Origin: an uncultured Macellibacteroides sp.
GTDB taxonomy: Bacteria; Bacteroidota; Bacteroidia; Bacteroidales; Tannerellaceae
DNA length: 64,000 nt
Reading direction: 5' to 3'
Assembly (NCBI RefSeq): GCF_963667135.1
Contig: NZ_OY762974.1
Coordinates: 4,105,054-4,169,053, forward strand
In this document: positions 25,400-35,225 of the stretch, piece after piece
Numbering within the stretch: position 1 is the first letter of the stretch
How the letters are laid out: each line of letters begins with the position of its first letter
Program-made: the position numbers and the translations under genes
Notes under the pieces: generated by a model
Told to the model about the DNA's origin: nothing
Databases searched by the model: none
Seen by the model: only the letters and a program-made list of their open reading frames with translations

Positions 25400-26563
25400 A
25401 TGGGTAAAGAAAAAATTGCAAATATTTCTGTAATATCTTTAGATACATTAGGATTTATAAGAATTATTGCTGCAATTACTGTAATGCTTGGACACACCTA
25501 TTGGTTAATTGAACAATATGCCCCCGAAATATATATAAAAGGTATACTTCAATCTAAAATAATATGTTCAGACCTTTTCTTTATAATATCAGGGATGTCT
25601 CTTACAAAGCTCTATTCAAACAAAATTGCCAACAACAACATAAGCTTAGGTAAGTTCATTACATTTCGACTATCGAAGTTATATCCATTACTCCTTTTCT
25701 TTCTGCCTTTCTGCATATACTTATTTATTGGGAATGGTATAAATCTTGAACCTACAAGGCATATACTTACACTTATATCACCTTACTTATTTCTAGACGC
25801 CTGGTTGCCGGAATTTTATTACTCTTACGTTGGTCCTTCATGGGTTATTAGCGCATTCCTTATATGCTACATCGTTTTTTATTACTATTGCAAGCATCTT
25901 CAATCATTTTTTAAGAAACGCCTTACCTTTATGCTAGTTTTGATCATTGCATTCTCAATGTTACTATCGGCGTGGGGGTCAATTTACATTGAAAGCCCTG
26001 TAGTAGAAGGAGTGATTCATAAAAATCCAATAGCAAAACTTCCTCAGTTTTTCATGGGAGTTTTCCTTGCCTACTTGGCTGAGAAAAATTTCAAAACCAA
26101 TAAAATTCATATTTTAGGATCTTTAATCATTATAACCATAATTCTGGGGCTAGTAATAGCTGACTATAAATTTTCGTGGAGAGTTTTAATTACACCCTTT
26201 ATAGGCATTATTATCTATTCATTAGCAACCAATCCTAAACTAAGCTTATTGTTCGATAATGAAAAAAATAAAGAATATTCAAACAGTAGCTTACCTTTAT
26301 TCCTACTCCATTGGGTTATTCTTTGGGGCTATGTATTGATTTTGAGACTTTATGAAGGATACCAACTAACCGGATTGTCTGATTTAAATCTATTTATTAC
26401 GACATCATACCAAATAAAAGACCCGGTAAGTCCATTCTGGGGATACTGTATCATGCTTATTATATCAATTTACTGTTCCAAAATATTGTATCTTAAATAT
26501 ATAAACCCAATCTCTCTTTACATAAGGAGTTATTACGATCGAAGACATCCAGTAGTTATATGA
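25400..26563 (+). CDS. Acyltransferase family 3 (membrane O-acyltransferase)
   Basis: The 387-residue protein has about ten hydrophobic helices. The start of the Acyl_transf_3 fold, LGFIRIIAAITVMLGHTYWL, carries the conserved His in GH, with SDLFFIISGMSLTKLYSNKI after it. Such enzymes move acetyl or other acyl groups onto sugars at the cell envelope. The gene is markedly AT-rich, like the polysaccharide locus around it. It overlaps the SGNH hydrolase gene by 4 bp (ATGA), so the pair is translationally coupled. It probably decorates the polysaccharide made by the neighbouring minus-strand genes. Confidence 0.9.
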   Translation: MGKEKIANISVISLDTLGFIRIIAAITVMLGHTYWLIEQYAPEIYIKGILQSKIICSDLFFIISGMSLTKLYSNKIANNNISLGKFITFRLSKLYPLLLFFLPFCIYLFIGNGINLEPTRHILTLISPYLFLDAWLPEFYYSYVGPSWVISAFLICYIVFYYYCKHLQSFFKKRLTFMLVLIIAFSMLLSAWGSIYIESPVVEGVIHKNPIAKLPQFFMGVFLAYLAEKNFKTNKIHILGSLIIITIILGLVIADYKFSWRVLITPFIGIIIYSLATNPKLSLLFDNEKNKEYSNSSLPLFLLHWVILWGYVLILRLYEGYQLTGLSDLNLFITTSYQIKDPVSPFWGYCIMLIISIYCSKILYLKYINPISLYIRSYYDRRHPVVI

Positions 26564-27192
26564 GAAATATTTTAATGCTATCAATCCTTTTTATGCTATT
26601 ATTTAATTGTTGTGACAAGGTTACAGATCCGGGAAACCAAAATTCGGATCCTTTAATTTTATTCACTGGAAGTTCGACAATAGCCATGTGGAAAAATCTC
26701 AATTCATATTTTGTTAATTTCAATATTAATAATTCAGGAATCTCTGGAAGTACAACAGAAACTATGATAAAAGAAAAAGAAAAAATGATATTTTCATACA
26801 ACCCCTCTTTTATCGTGATGTATGCCGGGGAGAACGATTTGCTTTCAATTAGCCTTGACGAACTAAAAAGCAACATGGACTATTTAGTAGAAGAAATTCA
26901 ATCTCGCCTTCCAAACACTCAGTTATTAATCCTTTCTTTAAAGCCAAGCCCCTACAGAAGATCTAAACATCCTGAGTTTATTAAAGCAAATTATTTCTAC
27001 AAAGAATATGCCTCAAAATATTCTAATATTCATTTCGTAGACATCTGGAATCCGATGATAAATCAAGATAATAGTATCAACGGTATCTACTTTATGAAAG
27101 ACAGTTTACATCTTTCCGACCAGGGATATGATTTAATATCTGAACTTACGTTAAACAAAATATTGTCTATTCAGCAAACTCAGGAAAACTGA
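26560..27192 (+). CDS. SGNH/GDSL-hydrolase lipoprotein
   Basis: The 210-residue protein has a lipoprotein signal (RNILMLSILFMLLFNCCDK) with Cys17 or Cys18 as the lipidated residue. SGNH blocks are visible: FTGSSTIAMW (block I Ser), NNSGISGSTTE (block II Gly), AGENDLLS (block III Asn) and DSLHLSDQGYD (block V Asp and His). It should sit on the periplasmic or outer face and act as an esterase or transferase on acylated sugars. Coupling with the acyltransferase suggests they work as a pair, one moving the acyl group across the membrane and the other placing or removing it. It ends 4 bp before the convergent glycosyltransferase. Confidence 0.88.
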   Translation: MRNILMLSILFMLLFNCCDKVTDPGNQNSDPLILFTGSSTIAMWKNLNSYFVNFNINNSGISGSTTETMIKEKEKMIFSYNPSFIVMYAGENDLLSISLDELKSNMDYLVEEIQSRLPNTQLLILSLKPSPYRRSKHPEFIKANYFYKEYASKYSNIHFVDIWNPMINQDNSINGIYFMKDSLHLSDQGYDLISELTLNKILSIQQTQEN

Positions 27193-27196
27193 CTAT

Positions 27197-28306
27197 TTAC
27201 ATACCTGCATACGCTTTGATAAATAATTCTTCATAGCTATCAACTATCTGTTTCCATGAATAACTATCCTTAATTATTCTCAGGTTATCCTGTTTCATCT
27301 GTAGAATCTTCCTCTCGTATCCACAATCATAGGTCAACATTAAAGACGAAACATCTTCTTTTGAAGTAAAATATAAAGCATTATCAGCGCAAACAGAACG
27401 ATTAAATTCGTTATCATGAGCAACGATAAAAGTCTGACATGCCATAGCTTCCAGTAAAGAAGGATTTGTCCCTCCAACAGAATGGCCATGAAAATAGATA
27501 CGTGCGTTATGTCTTAAACTATCCAAAGACTTTTTGTCGTATATACTTCCAACAAAACGAATGGAAGTGTTCGAATATTTTTGTTTCAGATAGAGACCAT
27601 ATTTGTTCTCAAAGTTACCAATAACAATAAATGGTCGGTCTATATACCGGGAAATTAGATAGCCATCAAGGATCGTTTCAATGTTGTTCTCCGGCTCAAG
27701 ACGTGCTATCAAAAGATAAAAGTCTTGTTCTTTCAGAGAATAAGACTGCAAATAAGAGGGATCAACTTCGTTTACCGGTTCTGCACCATAAGGTATAAAG
27801 GTTGAATTCGTATTGAAAACCTTGCGATAATAATTCTGTATACCTAAATTGTCGGATACAAGATAATGCGATTTTTCAACTGCAATTTTTTCTAACTGCT
27901 TAATAAGCCATCTGGTTGGTCTGTTCCATTTGCTTCTCATCCATTCCAATCCATCCATGTTGGTTATCAAAACAGGATTCCCGCGACCGTTCATAAGATA
28001 ATAAGATGGGGCATTACTGTGATAGCCACATTCAAGAATAATATCAAAATTCAACTGAAGAGCATCTTTTAAGCACAAAAAATCATATACAAAATTAGCG
28101 GAAGCTCCCATCCACTCCTCTGGACTATAAATATAACGGATAGCAACTCCATTAAAGCTCTTTTCAGGATAAATATGAAAATGAGGGTTGTATACAGTAA
28201 CATCATGACCTTTTTTCACAAGACCTACAGAAAGAAACTCAGCAAATTGTTCGAATCCACCATAATTATTGGGTATTCCTCTGGTTCCTAAAATGGCTAT
28301 TTTCAT
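27197..28306 (-). CDS. Glycosyltransferase with DUF1972 N-terminus (rhamnosyltransferase-like)
   Basis: The 369-residue GT-B enzyme begins KIAILGTRGIPNNYGGFEQF, the hallmark of DUF1972 glycosyltransferases. Its C-terminal GT1 domain has LLIARLEPENNIETILDGYL and HGHSVGGTNPSLLEAMACQT, with the donor-binding acidic patch. Relatives transfer rhamnose or related deoxysugars in polysaccharide repeat-unit assembly. It is the last gene of the minus-strand polysaccharide operon, 2 bp after the previous glycosyltransferase. No terminator is visible before the convergent SGNH gene. Confidence 0.9.
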   Translation of the reverse strand: MKIAILGTRGIPNNYGGFEQFAEFLSVGLVKKGHDVTVYNPHFHIYPEKSFNGVAIRYIYSPEEWMGASANFVYDFLCLKDALQLNFDIILECGYHSNAPSYYLMNGRGNPVLITNMDGLEWMRSKWNRPTRWLIKQLEKIAVEKSHYLVSDNLGIQNYYRKVFNTNSTFIPYGAEPVNEVDPSYLQSYSLKEQDFYLLIARLEPENNIETILDGYLISRYIDRPFIVIGNFENKYGLYLKQKYSNTSIRFVGSIYDKKSLDSLRHNARIYFHGHSVGGTNPSLLEAMACQTFIVAHDNEFNRSVCADNALYFTSKEDVSSLMLTYDCGYERKILQMKQDNLRIIKDSYSWKQIVDSYEELFIKAYAGM

Positions 28307-28308
28307 AT

Positions 28309-29376
28309 CTATTCTATTCTTTTTAACTGTTCATCAATTTGTTTTATCATTTCCTCTTCACTAAATTTAAAGGATTTGATTCTCGCATTTGCAGAAAATT
28401 GGGCATACTTCCCTGACTCTAATATATAACGTATCTTTTCACTCAATTCGTCTATATTTCTTGAATCTATTCGAAATCCTGACATATCATCATCTACCAA
28501 TTCCAAAGGACCTCCTACCGGCGGACAAATCACAGGGATACCATACGCCATTGCCTCGAGGATAGTTAAACCAAATGTCTCAACACAGAGCGATGGAATT
28601 GACAGATTCAATAAAAGCGATGCTTCTCTAAAAAACGGATGAACATCCCTTTGTGATGGTAAAATCTCAAGATTTGGGGGGACCGTATCAAAAAACGAAT
28701 TTATTCCCTTTTGATCGCAGTTAACAATGAGCCTGAAACGATATTGAGGTAATCTTGATGCTAATAAAATAAATTGTCTCAAGCCCTTATATTCTTTCAA
28801 AGATGAAATCATTAAAATATTTCCAGTATTGCTTGTTTCATGTTTCATTAATGCCAGTTCCGAAAATGAAGCTGGTAAAGCATTGTAAACAACAGCTGTT
28901 CGGTTCAAATTCTCAGCATATTGTTTCTGAACATATTGAGATACAAAGAATGTGAAAGACGAAAGGTTTCTCCACATCCTAAAATACACTTTATGAAGCA
29001 AATTAGGTTTCACATATACCTCATGTACATGATAAACCACTGGTATCCTACGTAATTTTGCAGCATATGCGGGAGCAAAAGGGCAAATTGTATTGATGTA
29101 AAAAATAACATCATTTTTTTTAAATTGAAATGAAGCGATAAACATATATAGCTGAGCATAAACCAGCCTTAATAAGGTAAGAAACCTGTTGGATGTCCAT
29201 TTATATGAAAACTGATGATATTTTACACCTTCTATTCCAGAAAGAAAACCTTCAGTGTTAGATGTGAATAATTCTACAGCATATCCTCTTGCCTGTAATC
29301 CACGAATAACCATAGACAATACCTGTGGACTCCCGCTAATATCGTTGTAGAGATGAAAGAAAATTATTTTTTTCAT
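28309..29376 (-). CDS. Family 4 glycosyltransferase
   Basis: The 355-residue GT-B enzyme starts KKIIFFHLYNDISGSPQVL and has a C-terminal GT1 domain with ILMISSLKEYKGLRQFILLA and VETFGLTILEAMAYGIPVIC. In the latter the E-x7-E motif binds the nucleotide sugar. It should add one sugar of the repeat unit on the cytoplasmic side. It lies 11 bp after the GT2 gene and 2 bp before the DUF1972 gene. Donor and linkage cannot be read. Confidence 0.9.
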   Translation of the reverse strand: MKKIIFFHLYNDISGSPQVLSMVIRGLQARGYAVELFTSNTEGFLSGIEGVKYHQFSYKWTSNRFLTLLRLVYAQLYMFIASFQFKKNDVIFYINTICPFAPAYAAKLRRIPVVYHVHEVYVKPNLLHKVYFRMWRNLSSFTFFVSQYVQKQYAENLNRTAVVYNALPASFSELALMKHETSNTGNILMISSLKEYKGLRQFILLASRLPQYRFRLIVNCDQKGINSFFDTVPPNLEILPSQRDVHPFFREASLLLNLSIPSLCVETFGLTILEAMAYGIPVICPPVGGPLELVDDDMSGFRIDSRNIDELSEKIRYILESGKYAQFSANARIKSFKFSEEEMIKQIDEQLKRIE

Positions 29377-29387
29377 TTTTTAATTTC

Positions 29388-30152
29388 TTATTTATGTTGC
29401 AGTATCCTACGGACATGTAATCGGAACAAGAAAAAATAAAATTCCGACAATTTGCGGCAAATCAAATACTTACTTTTTAACCAACTATTTGAATTGTAGG
29501 TATTGCATATTTTACATGTTTCGTAAATGGCGGCGTTACTAAAACTTACTCCTCCAAACTCCATATTAGCTATAATTTCGTCAAGAAAAAAAGCTGCTAA
29601 TTTATCCTTCTTCCTCATTAACAGTTCGTAATCTGCACATATTTTATATGAAGTATTAAACAGTCCGACTTGTTTAAATAATGATCTGTTATGTAACGAT
29701 GCAACATGAGCAACAGTCATTTTATCACGAAATTCGTTCCACTTCCACCCTTTTCCAATCACTTTTAGAAAATGATCATTTTCATCCAGGTAATTAACTT
29801 TGGCAGATATATAATCGAAAGAATTTATTTCTACAGAAGAAATTAATTCTATATACTTTTCTAATGCATTAGAAAGTAACCGGTCATCAGCTCCTAAAAA
29901 CATTATCCAATCACCTTTAGCTGCTTTAATTCCTTTGTTCCATGCATCATAAAGGCCATTATCTTTTTCACTTAAAACATAGTCTATATCGGAACTATAT
30001 GAATTAATAACAGAAAGTGTTTCATCTGTAGAACCTCCATCAATAATGATCAGCTCTACTTCAGAATTTTTCTGCGAAACAATACTATCGAGACATCGGT
30101 TCAATGTCTTGCTGGCATTGTAAGTCGCTATTATTATGCTTATTTTCATCAT
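29388..30152 (-). CDS. Family 2 glycosyltransferase
   Basis: The GT-A enzyme of about 254 residues starts MMKISIIIATYNASKTLNRC and has IIDGGSTDETLSVI and FLGADDRLLSNA (the DxD-like metal site). It is soluble apart from a basic C-terminus. ATGs at 30152 or 30149 fit the family start; one at 30161 is also possible. The gene overlaps the end of the upstream polymerase gene by about 65 bp, a long overlap for this genome. It belongs to the repeat-unit assembly set. Confidence 0.9.
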   Translation of the reverse strand: MMKISIIIATYNASKTLNRCLDSIVSQKNSEVELIIIDGGSTDETLSVINSYSSDIDYVLSEKDNGLYDAWNKGIKAAKGDWIMFLGADDRLLSNALEKYIELISSVEINSFDYISAKVNYLDENDHFLKVIGKGWKWNEFRDKMTVAHVASLHNRSLFKQVGLFNTSYKICADYELLMRKKDKLAAFFLDEIIANMEFGGVSFSNAAIYETCKICNTYNSNSWLKSKYLICRKLSEFYFFLFRLHVRRILQHK

Positions 30153-31359
30153 ATTCGGCATTTGTACATATTAATTCATATAAAAAACCAATAAACAAAA
30201 TCAGATAAAATGACTCCCCGCTAAAAAAACCGTTTACAACCAACGTTGTAAAATAAACGGCAAGAACTGAAGCGATCAAAAGAATAAAAGCACTTTTATT
30301 TTCTCCTGATACTTTTATTTTCCTACGGGTCTTAATGAAGAGATTAATGGCAAAATAGAGAAGTATTGATATACCTAATAATCCCGTTTTAACCATTACA
30401 TAAGCAAATCCATTATGTAAAATAGGAATATAATTCAATTCAATGCCAGGCAACAATAACTCCATTTCAAGATAAACCAGTTTACCAAAACCAAAACCTG
30501 CTATTTTTTGCAAAAGCGATCCTTGCATCATTGAATTATATGCTTCAAACAATTCATAAGCACGCCAGTTATTAATTACAGAATCATAACCATCAAACTC
30601 CTGAACAAACATTTCATTTAATGAATTTCTCAATTTTTCAGCAACAAAACCATCTCCATTAATCATCTGATAGATAATGAAGGCAAGTATTATAAGAACT
30701 CCTGAGAACAGAATAACTCCAATTTTCTTATATTTGGATACAAACGAATAAAACAAATACAGCAAAATAAAAATTAAAAAAGAGAAGTAATAGACTCTGG
30801 AAGAAAAGTAATAAAGTACAGCACTATTTAGAAGTATAATGCCGAGAAGCAAATAGTGATTCTGAATCACTTTAAAAATCTCCTTATAGTAAAAAATACT
30901 GAAGAAAAGTGCTAGCATAGGAATGGGAGTACCTGTACCAATCGAATATCTTGTATCGTATGTATCAGAAACAAACACCGATCCAAATTGGAATGTTGCC
31001 TGGAGTAAATAATACAACGAATATATCGAGCCAAATGTCACAAAAAGGACCATTAACTTAGATAAGGATAGTTTTTTGCAAAGTATTACTCCAAATAAGA
31101 AAGACAATATCGGCGTCGAAAAGTAGACATAATCACGGATAATATCTATACGTTTAAACCCCGTACCAAGTCTCGTTCCAATAATCAGTAACAATACAAG
31201 AGGAAACAACACCTTATATCTTCCAATACTCAACTCACCGGTAAATATAAAATATCCAACAACAGCAACAGATAGGAAGTACGACAAAAACTGAAATTGG
31301 TATCCAAAAACAGCAATAACAAACAGCACCAGTATCAGTATTAATTTGTCTATTTTCAT
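30085..31359 (-). CDS. O-antigen/capsule polymerase-like membrane protein (Wzy-like)
   Basis: The 424-residue protein has about ten to twelve transmembrane helices from residue 5 onward. A large periplasmic loop (about 230-310, with SLNEMFVQEFDGYDSVINNW) carries ILHNGFAYVMVKTGLLGISI after it, a feature of O-antigen ligase/polymerase proteins. It is very AT-rich. By position between wzx and the glycosyltransferases it is the likely Wzy polymerase, linking repeat units in the periplasm. Sequence alone cannot separate polymerase from ligase. Confidence 0.8.
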   Translation of the reverse strand: MKIDKLILILVLFVIAVFGYQFQFLSYFLSVAVVGYFIFTGELSIGRYKVLFPLVLLLIIGTRLGTGFKRIDIIRDYVYFSTPILSFLFGVILCKKLSLSKLMVLFVTFGSIYSLYYLLQATFQFGSVFVSDTYDTRYSIGTGTPIPMLALFFSIFYYKEIFKVIQNHYLLLGIILLNSAVLYYFSSRVYYFSFLIFILLYLFYSFVSKYKKIGVILFSGVLIILAFIIYQMINGDGFVAEKLRNSLNEMFVQEFDGYDSVINNWRAYELFEAYNSMMQGSLLQKIAGFGFGKLVYLEMELLLPGIELNYIPILHNGFAYVMVKTGLLGISILLYFAINLFIKTRRKIKVSGENKSAFILLIASVLAVYFTTLVVNGFFSGESFYLILFIGFLYELICTNAEYDENKHNNSDLQCQQDIEPMSR

Positions 31360-31384
31360 ATTAATTAATTATTGAGCAACTATA

Positions 31385-32683
31385 TTATTTATATGAATTC
31401 ATTCTCTTTAGTACCTTATAGGTAAGATAAGGCCCAAATATTACTCCATATGAGTTTGCAAAAAACATGGTAAATACAACCCCCAATACTCCAAAGGTTG
31501 GAAGTAATAATGTACTAACCGGATATAAAAGAATAGCAAAAACAAGCACTATTACAAGCTGCAAGTTAAGATAGCGGCTTGTTCCATTTAAAAAATAGAT
31601 AAAGATAGAACCCAGATTACTAAAGACAGAAAATAAAAGCAAAGACAATGGCAAAAAGGATGGAATTGGAAGCTCTTGATTCAGCCATATTCTAAAACTA
31701 AATGGCAAAATAATCCACATGACAACTCCTATAATACTTACCCCTATCCACGAGATAAAAAGTTGAATAAATCCATGCTTTAGTTGTTTATAATTGTCTT
31801 TTGCATACGAATCAGTAAAGAAACTCCAGTACGGAGTTAATATCAGCGTAAAAATGGTAACAATTACATTAAAGTATTTGTATACAAGACTAAAAACAGA
31901 TACATCTTCAGGTCCTACAAATTTTAGGATTATTATATTACTTCCCTGCAAAATAATCAGTGCTGATAATTGAATCAGAAAAAACCGCACACCTAAATTC
32001 AACAATTTATTACTTACCTCTTTGTTATAAAATTTTAGAGATGGCTTTAATAAAGCATACTTAGTATTAAAAGCATAGATAGATACTATTACCGAAATGA
32101 GCAATGTAGGTACAGTAATAATTAGGGAAAGGTTAAAAAGATCACCATCCAGATTTCTTCTAAGTAAAAAAAGCAATAAAAGAGAACACAATACGCCTGT
32201 GCAGTCAATTAAAGATGATAAAGCAGGTTTTTGATCTGCCAGAAAAATAGAATTAATCAATTTTGTAATTAGCTGCAACGATGTTGTAATTATTAGAAGT
32301 GACAACACACACCTTAAATTCGGAATGGAGATATCACTAATATTAAAAAAGGAAGCAATATCTACATAATGAACAAAAGGTAATCCAATAAATATCAAAA
32401 ACAAAGAGATACAAAAAACAATCAAATAAGAGGAACTGATTAATTGTTTGTTCTTTTCCTGATTCCCTGTGGCTTTATTCACTGCAAAAAGATTTCTCAT
32501 TCCGTTACCCAATCCAAGGTCAAAAAAGCTCAGCCAGGATATGGTTGTGTATAGCGTTATCCAAACTCCGTAGATTTTTGCAGACAATAAATCTAAAGTA
32601 ACGGAGATTACGATAAAGTTAGACAATAAAAGAATTCCTTTTGCACCAAATAGCCATAGTATGTCCGTTTGAATCTTTTGCAT
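31385..32683 (-). CDS. Polysaccharide repeat-unit flippase (Wzx-like)
   Basis: The 432-residue protein has twelve or more hydrophobic helices spread along its length and starts QKIQTDILWLFGAKGILLLS. The FFDLGLGNGMRNLFAVNKA segment after the first two helices is typical of the MOP/polysaccharide exporter family. It would flip undecaprenyl-linked repeat units. Its ATG overlaps the stop codon of the upstream glycosyltransferase by one base (TGATG), which indicates coupled translation. Confidence 0.9.
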   Translation of the reverse strand: MQKIQTDILWLFGAKGILLLSNFIVISVTLDLLSAKIYGVWITLYTTISWLSFFDLGLGNGMRNLFAVNKATGNQEKNKQLISSSYLIVFCISLFLIFIGLPFVHYVDIASFFNISDISIPNLRCVLSLLIITTSLQLITKLINSIFLADQKPALSSLIDCTGVLCSLLLLFLLRRNLDGDLFNLSLIITVPTLLISVIVSIYAFNTKYALLKPSLKFYNKEVSNKLLNLGVRFFLIQLSALIILQGSNIIILKFVGPEDVSVFSLVYKYFNVIVTIFTLILTPYWSFFTDSYAKDNYKQLKHGFIQLFISWIGVSIIGVVMWIILPFSFRIWLNQELPIPSFLPLSLLLFSVFSNLGSIFIYFLNGTSRYLNLQLVIVLVFAILLYPVSTLLLPTFGVLGVVFTMFFANSYGVIFGPYLTYKVLKRMNSYK

Positions 32684-33615
32684 CAGGCTATAATTTTTAT
32701 CGTATCATGAATAAGCATCCATCGGTTTACCCAAGTATGATTTTTCTTCAATGTACTATAATTCATCTCAACCAACGATTCATATTTTTGAATTTGATTT
32801 ATTATCTCCATAACTTGATTCAACGGATCATTTGAATCAAGTTCTATTACAGGATTATAACCAAATATAGAGATCAGCTCGGCAGGTGCTTTTCCAACCA
32901 ATACACATTTTGAAGCCATGGACTGAAAATATCTGTTCGTTACAGTTTCTAATCCTCCAGATTCAACAGGATGGGTTATCGATTTGGGAAAACAAACTGA
33001 TATTTTAGAATCAGCAAATCCTTTCTTTAGTAAATCCTGTGTAGGGAATATGAGACTTCCGGCTTCCTTTTGATATAGATAATTAATATTACTATTGGTC
33101 ATCAGAGCTGTGTGCAATACATCATAACGCCTTCCAAGCTGCAAAACGTCAATCGTTCGGTCTGCTAGGGGTTTAAATTCATACTCTTCAACCTTACAGG
33201 CTTCCGGACAAAAACAAACCTGCGTTTCAGAAAACCGTTTTTGTAATTGAATAGCCGCCTGAGATGATGAAACGAACAACACATTTATTTTTAAATGTTT
33301 TACTATCCGTTCAATCTGATCATACTTCGCTGGCCATGCATCGAATAAATACAAAACTCTAAATTTTGATTTATTTAAAACATCAACACCAGGAATAGAA
33401 TCGATACCCATCGCAATACTTAAGCATATTTTGTCATTTCCATTAAATACTGGTATAGAAGTACATTGCAAAAATTTCAGCAATATTTTATCCATAAACT
33501 TACTTGTGCGAATAAATTGTCCCACCTGTAATTCATGCAACGTACTTATAAATTCATCCGACACATAGAGTGCAACGTGATCAAATTTACTTATCTGAGG
33601 TATGAGAATACTCAT
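32683..33615 (-). CDS. Putative glycosyltransferase (GT-B, group 1-like)
   Basis: Starting at ATG 33615 (MSILIPQISKFDHVALYVSD) the protein is 310 residues and begins 4 bp after the wzc-like stop. An in-frame start at 33648 would overlap that gene. The C-terminal part has QLGRRYDVLHTALMTNSN and ESGGLETVTNRYFQSMASKC, which resemble the donor-binding half of GT-B enzymes of the CgeB/group 1 kind. The N-terminal half is divergent. Position between export and flippase genes supports a role in repeat-unit assembly. Confidence 0.72.
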   Translation of the reverse strand: MSILIPQISKFDHVALYVSDEFISTLHELQVGQFIRTSKFMDKILLKFLQCTSIPVFNGNDKICLSIAMGIDSIPGVDVLNKSKFRVLYLFDAWPAKYDQIERIVKHLKINVLFVSSSQAAIQLQKRFSETQVCFCPEACKVEEYEFKPLADRTIDVLQLGRRYDVLHTALMTNSNINYLYQKEAGSLIFPTQDLLKKGFADSKISVCFPKSITHPVESGGLETVTNRYFQSMASKCVLVGKAPAELISIFGYNPVIELDSNDPLNQVMEIINQIQKYESLVEMNYSTLKKNHTWVNRWMLIHDTIKIIA

Positions 33616-33619
33616 AAGT

Positions 33620-35197
33620 TTAATTTTTAACCAATACTTTATAGGCAATGATCACAATAGGAATAAAAAAGGCGATGATCAAAGCTATGGAAAATACAAA
33701 CAAAGGATTTGGTTTAACAGGATCGAGCAAACTATAAGCAGCATCAATGATTTGGGCTCTGGGCATCGATCTGGCCATTGTCATGGCATTTTCTTCTTTT
33801 TGCTGCAGCAGAAAAAGATACAATTCGGACTTAACCATCTGCTGACGTTTAATATCCAGAAATTTACGCTCCTGAGTTGGCATGCCTCCTATCCGCGCGT
33901 TAAATTCCTTTTCCTGCTTCTTCAGATCATTTCTAGCCACATCGAATCCAGCCTTAATACTCTTAAAAGTTTCCAGCACATTTTGACGTAAAACCTCAAT
34001 TTGCTTATTCAACATCAGAACTGCAGGATTATCACCTTTGGTGGTCTGTAATAATTTAGCCCGTTCCAAAAGAAAATTATTATATTGCTGCAATCCTTCC
34101 GCTGCTGTCTTTTCTGTTATACCTAAATTCAAAGGAGCTAAAGCATATCTGTTTTCGGGAGCTTTCAAAAAGTCTTCAATTAATTGCACTGTAGCATATT
34201 GGATCTCCGAATCGATTAGCTTTTCTTTAAAGTCTCCATTTTTCTCCAGCAAAATTTTTGCTTCCACTTCAATGTCCGTAAGGTTGTTAACTTTTTTGAA
34301 TTCTTCAATCTCGCGCTCCACATTTTCCAAATCTCGAGTATTTAATTCGATTCGTTCTTGCAGGAAATCGGCAGTACGTTGGGCCGAAATATTCTTTTGA
34401 TCAATTCCCCTGTCATTATAGAGAGCCACAATCTTATTAAGAAAGTCTTTCCCCCTCTGAACATTGGTTTCTTCAATTGACAGATAAATGCCATTGGCTT
34501 TTTTCTCAGCAATTTTAATTATAAGATTTTTAAGAAATTTTTCAGCTGTGTAATCATAACCCAAGAAAGATATCTTCAAGTTATCAAAAGTTTTAGGCGA
34601 GAAAAAGGAAGTCGCCTCAAACCGGAAAGTTCCATATTCCGTTTGCAGATTATAAGGAAACCCGGAAACAGTTATATCTGCAATCTTTCCCCAGCCTTCT
34701 TTTGCAACTATACGAACTTTCCCGGAACCAGACTGAGTAAGCTTGAAAGTCAGCTTATTCTTTAAAAAAGAAGAAGCTATACTGTCTGAAAATACAATTT
34801 GAATCGGAGTATTGTTATAATAATCCTTCTTTTTCACAAAATCGGTAGAAGTATAGGAAACATTAAGCTTTAGTTCTTTGACAACATCTTTCACAAGTGA
34901 ATACGAATTCATAAGCAACAGTTCGTCGTCTACATTACCTGCCCCACCACTTAGAAATCCCCCAAACGAAAAGCCCTTTAACATGGACGACATACCAGCA
35001 TTACTCTTTTCGGCTTCATCTTTTATCAGAACATTCGCCTGGATTTGATAAACCGGCGTTGTTATGTATATGTATACGACGGATAATGCAAAACATAATA
35101 ACAATAACGCAAAGAAACTGTATTTGTATTTTTTAATATCTTTCTTCGTTAACGAAGATAATACTGTTTCAATTTTAGTAGATGAAAAGTTACCCAT
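33620..35197 (-). CDS. Polysaccharide co-polymerase, Wzz/GumC family (no kinase domain)
   Basis: The 525-residue protein has a transmembrane helix near the N-terminus (about 24-50, FFALLLLCFALSVVYIYITT). A periplasmic Wzz domain follows, with long coiled-coil helices (about 270-440). A second helix comes at the C-terminus (about 495-520), preceded by the proline-rich LLDPVKPNPLFVFS. It ends at 525, so the BY-kinase domain of Wzc is absent and no separate kinase lies next to it. It should set chain length and couple polymerisation to the Wza-like exporter 28 bp upstream. Confidence 0.93.
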   Translation of the reverse strand: MGNFSSTKIETVLSSLTKKDIKKYKYSFFALLLLCFALSVVYIYITTPVYQIQANVLIKDEAEKSNAGMSSMLKGFSFGGFLSGGAGNVDDELLLMNSYSLVKDVVKELKLNVSYTSTDFVKKKDYYNNTPIQIVFSDSIASSFLKNKLTFKLTQSGSGKVRIVAKEGWGKIADITVSGFPYNLQTEYGTFRFEATSFFSPKTFDNLKISFLGYDYTAEKFLKNLIIKIAEKKANGIYLSIEETNVQRGKDFLNKIVALYNDRGIDQKNISAQRTADFLQERIELNTRDLENVEREIEEFKKVNNLTDIEVEAKILLEKNGDFKEKLIDSEIQYATVQLIEDFLKAPENRYALAPLNLGITEKTAAEGLQQYNNFLLERAKLLQTTKGDNPAVLMLNKQIEVLRQNVLETFKSIKAGFDVARNDLKKQEKEFNARIGGMPTQERKFLDIKRQQMVKSELYLFLLQQKEENAMTMARSMPRAQIIDAAYSLLDPVKPNPLFVFSIALIIAFFIPIVIIAYKVLVKN

Positions 35198-35225
35198 CTT
35201 ATGAATAATTTGAATATGATGACTC

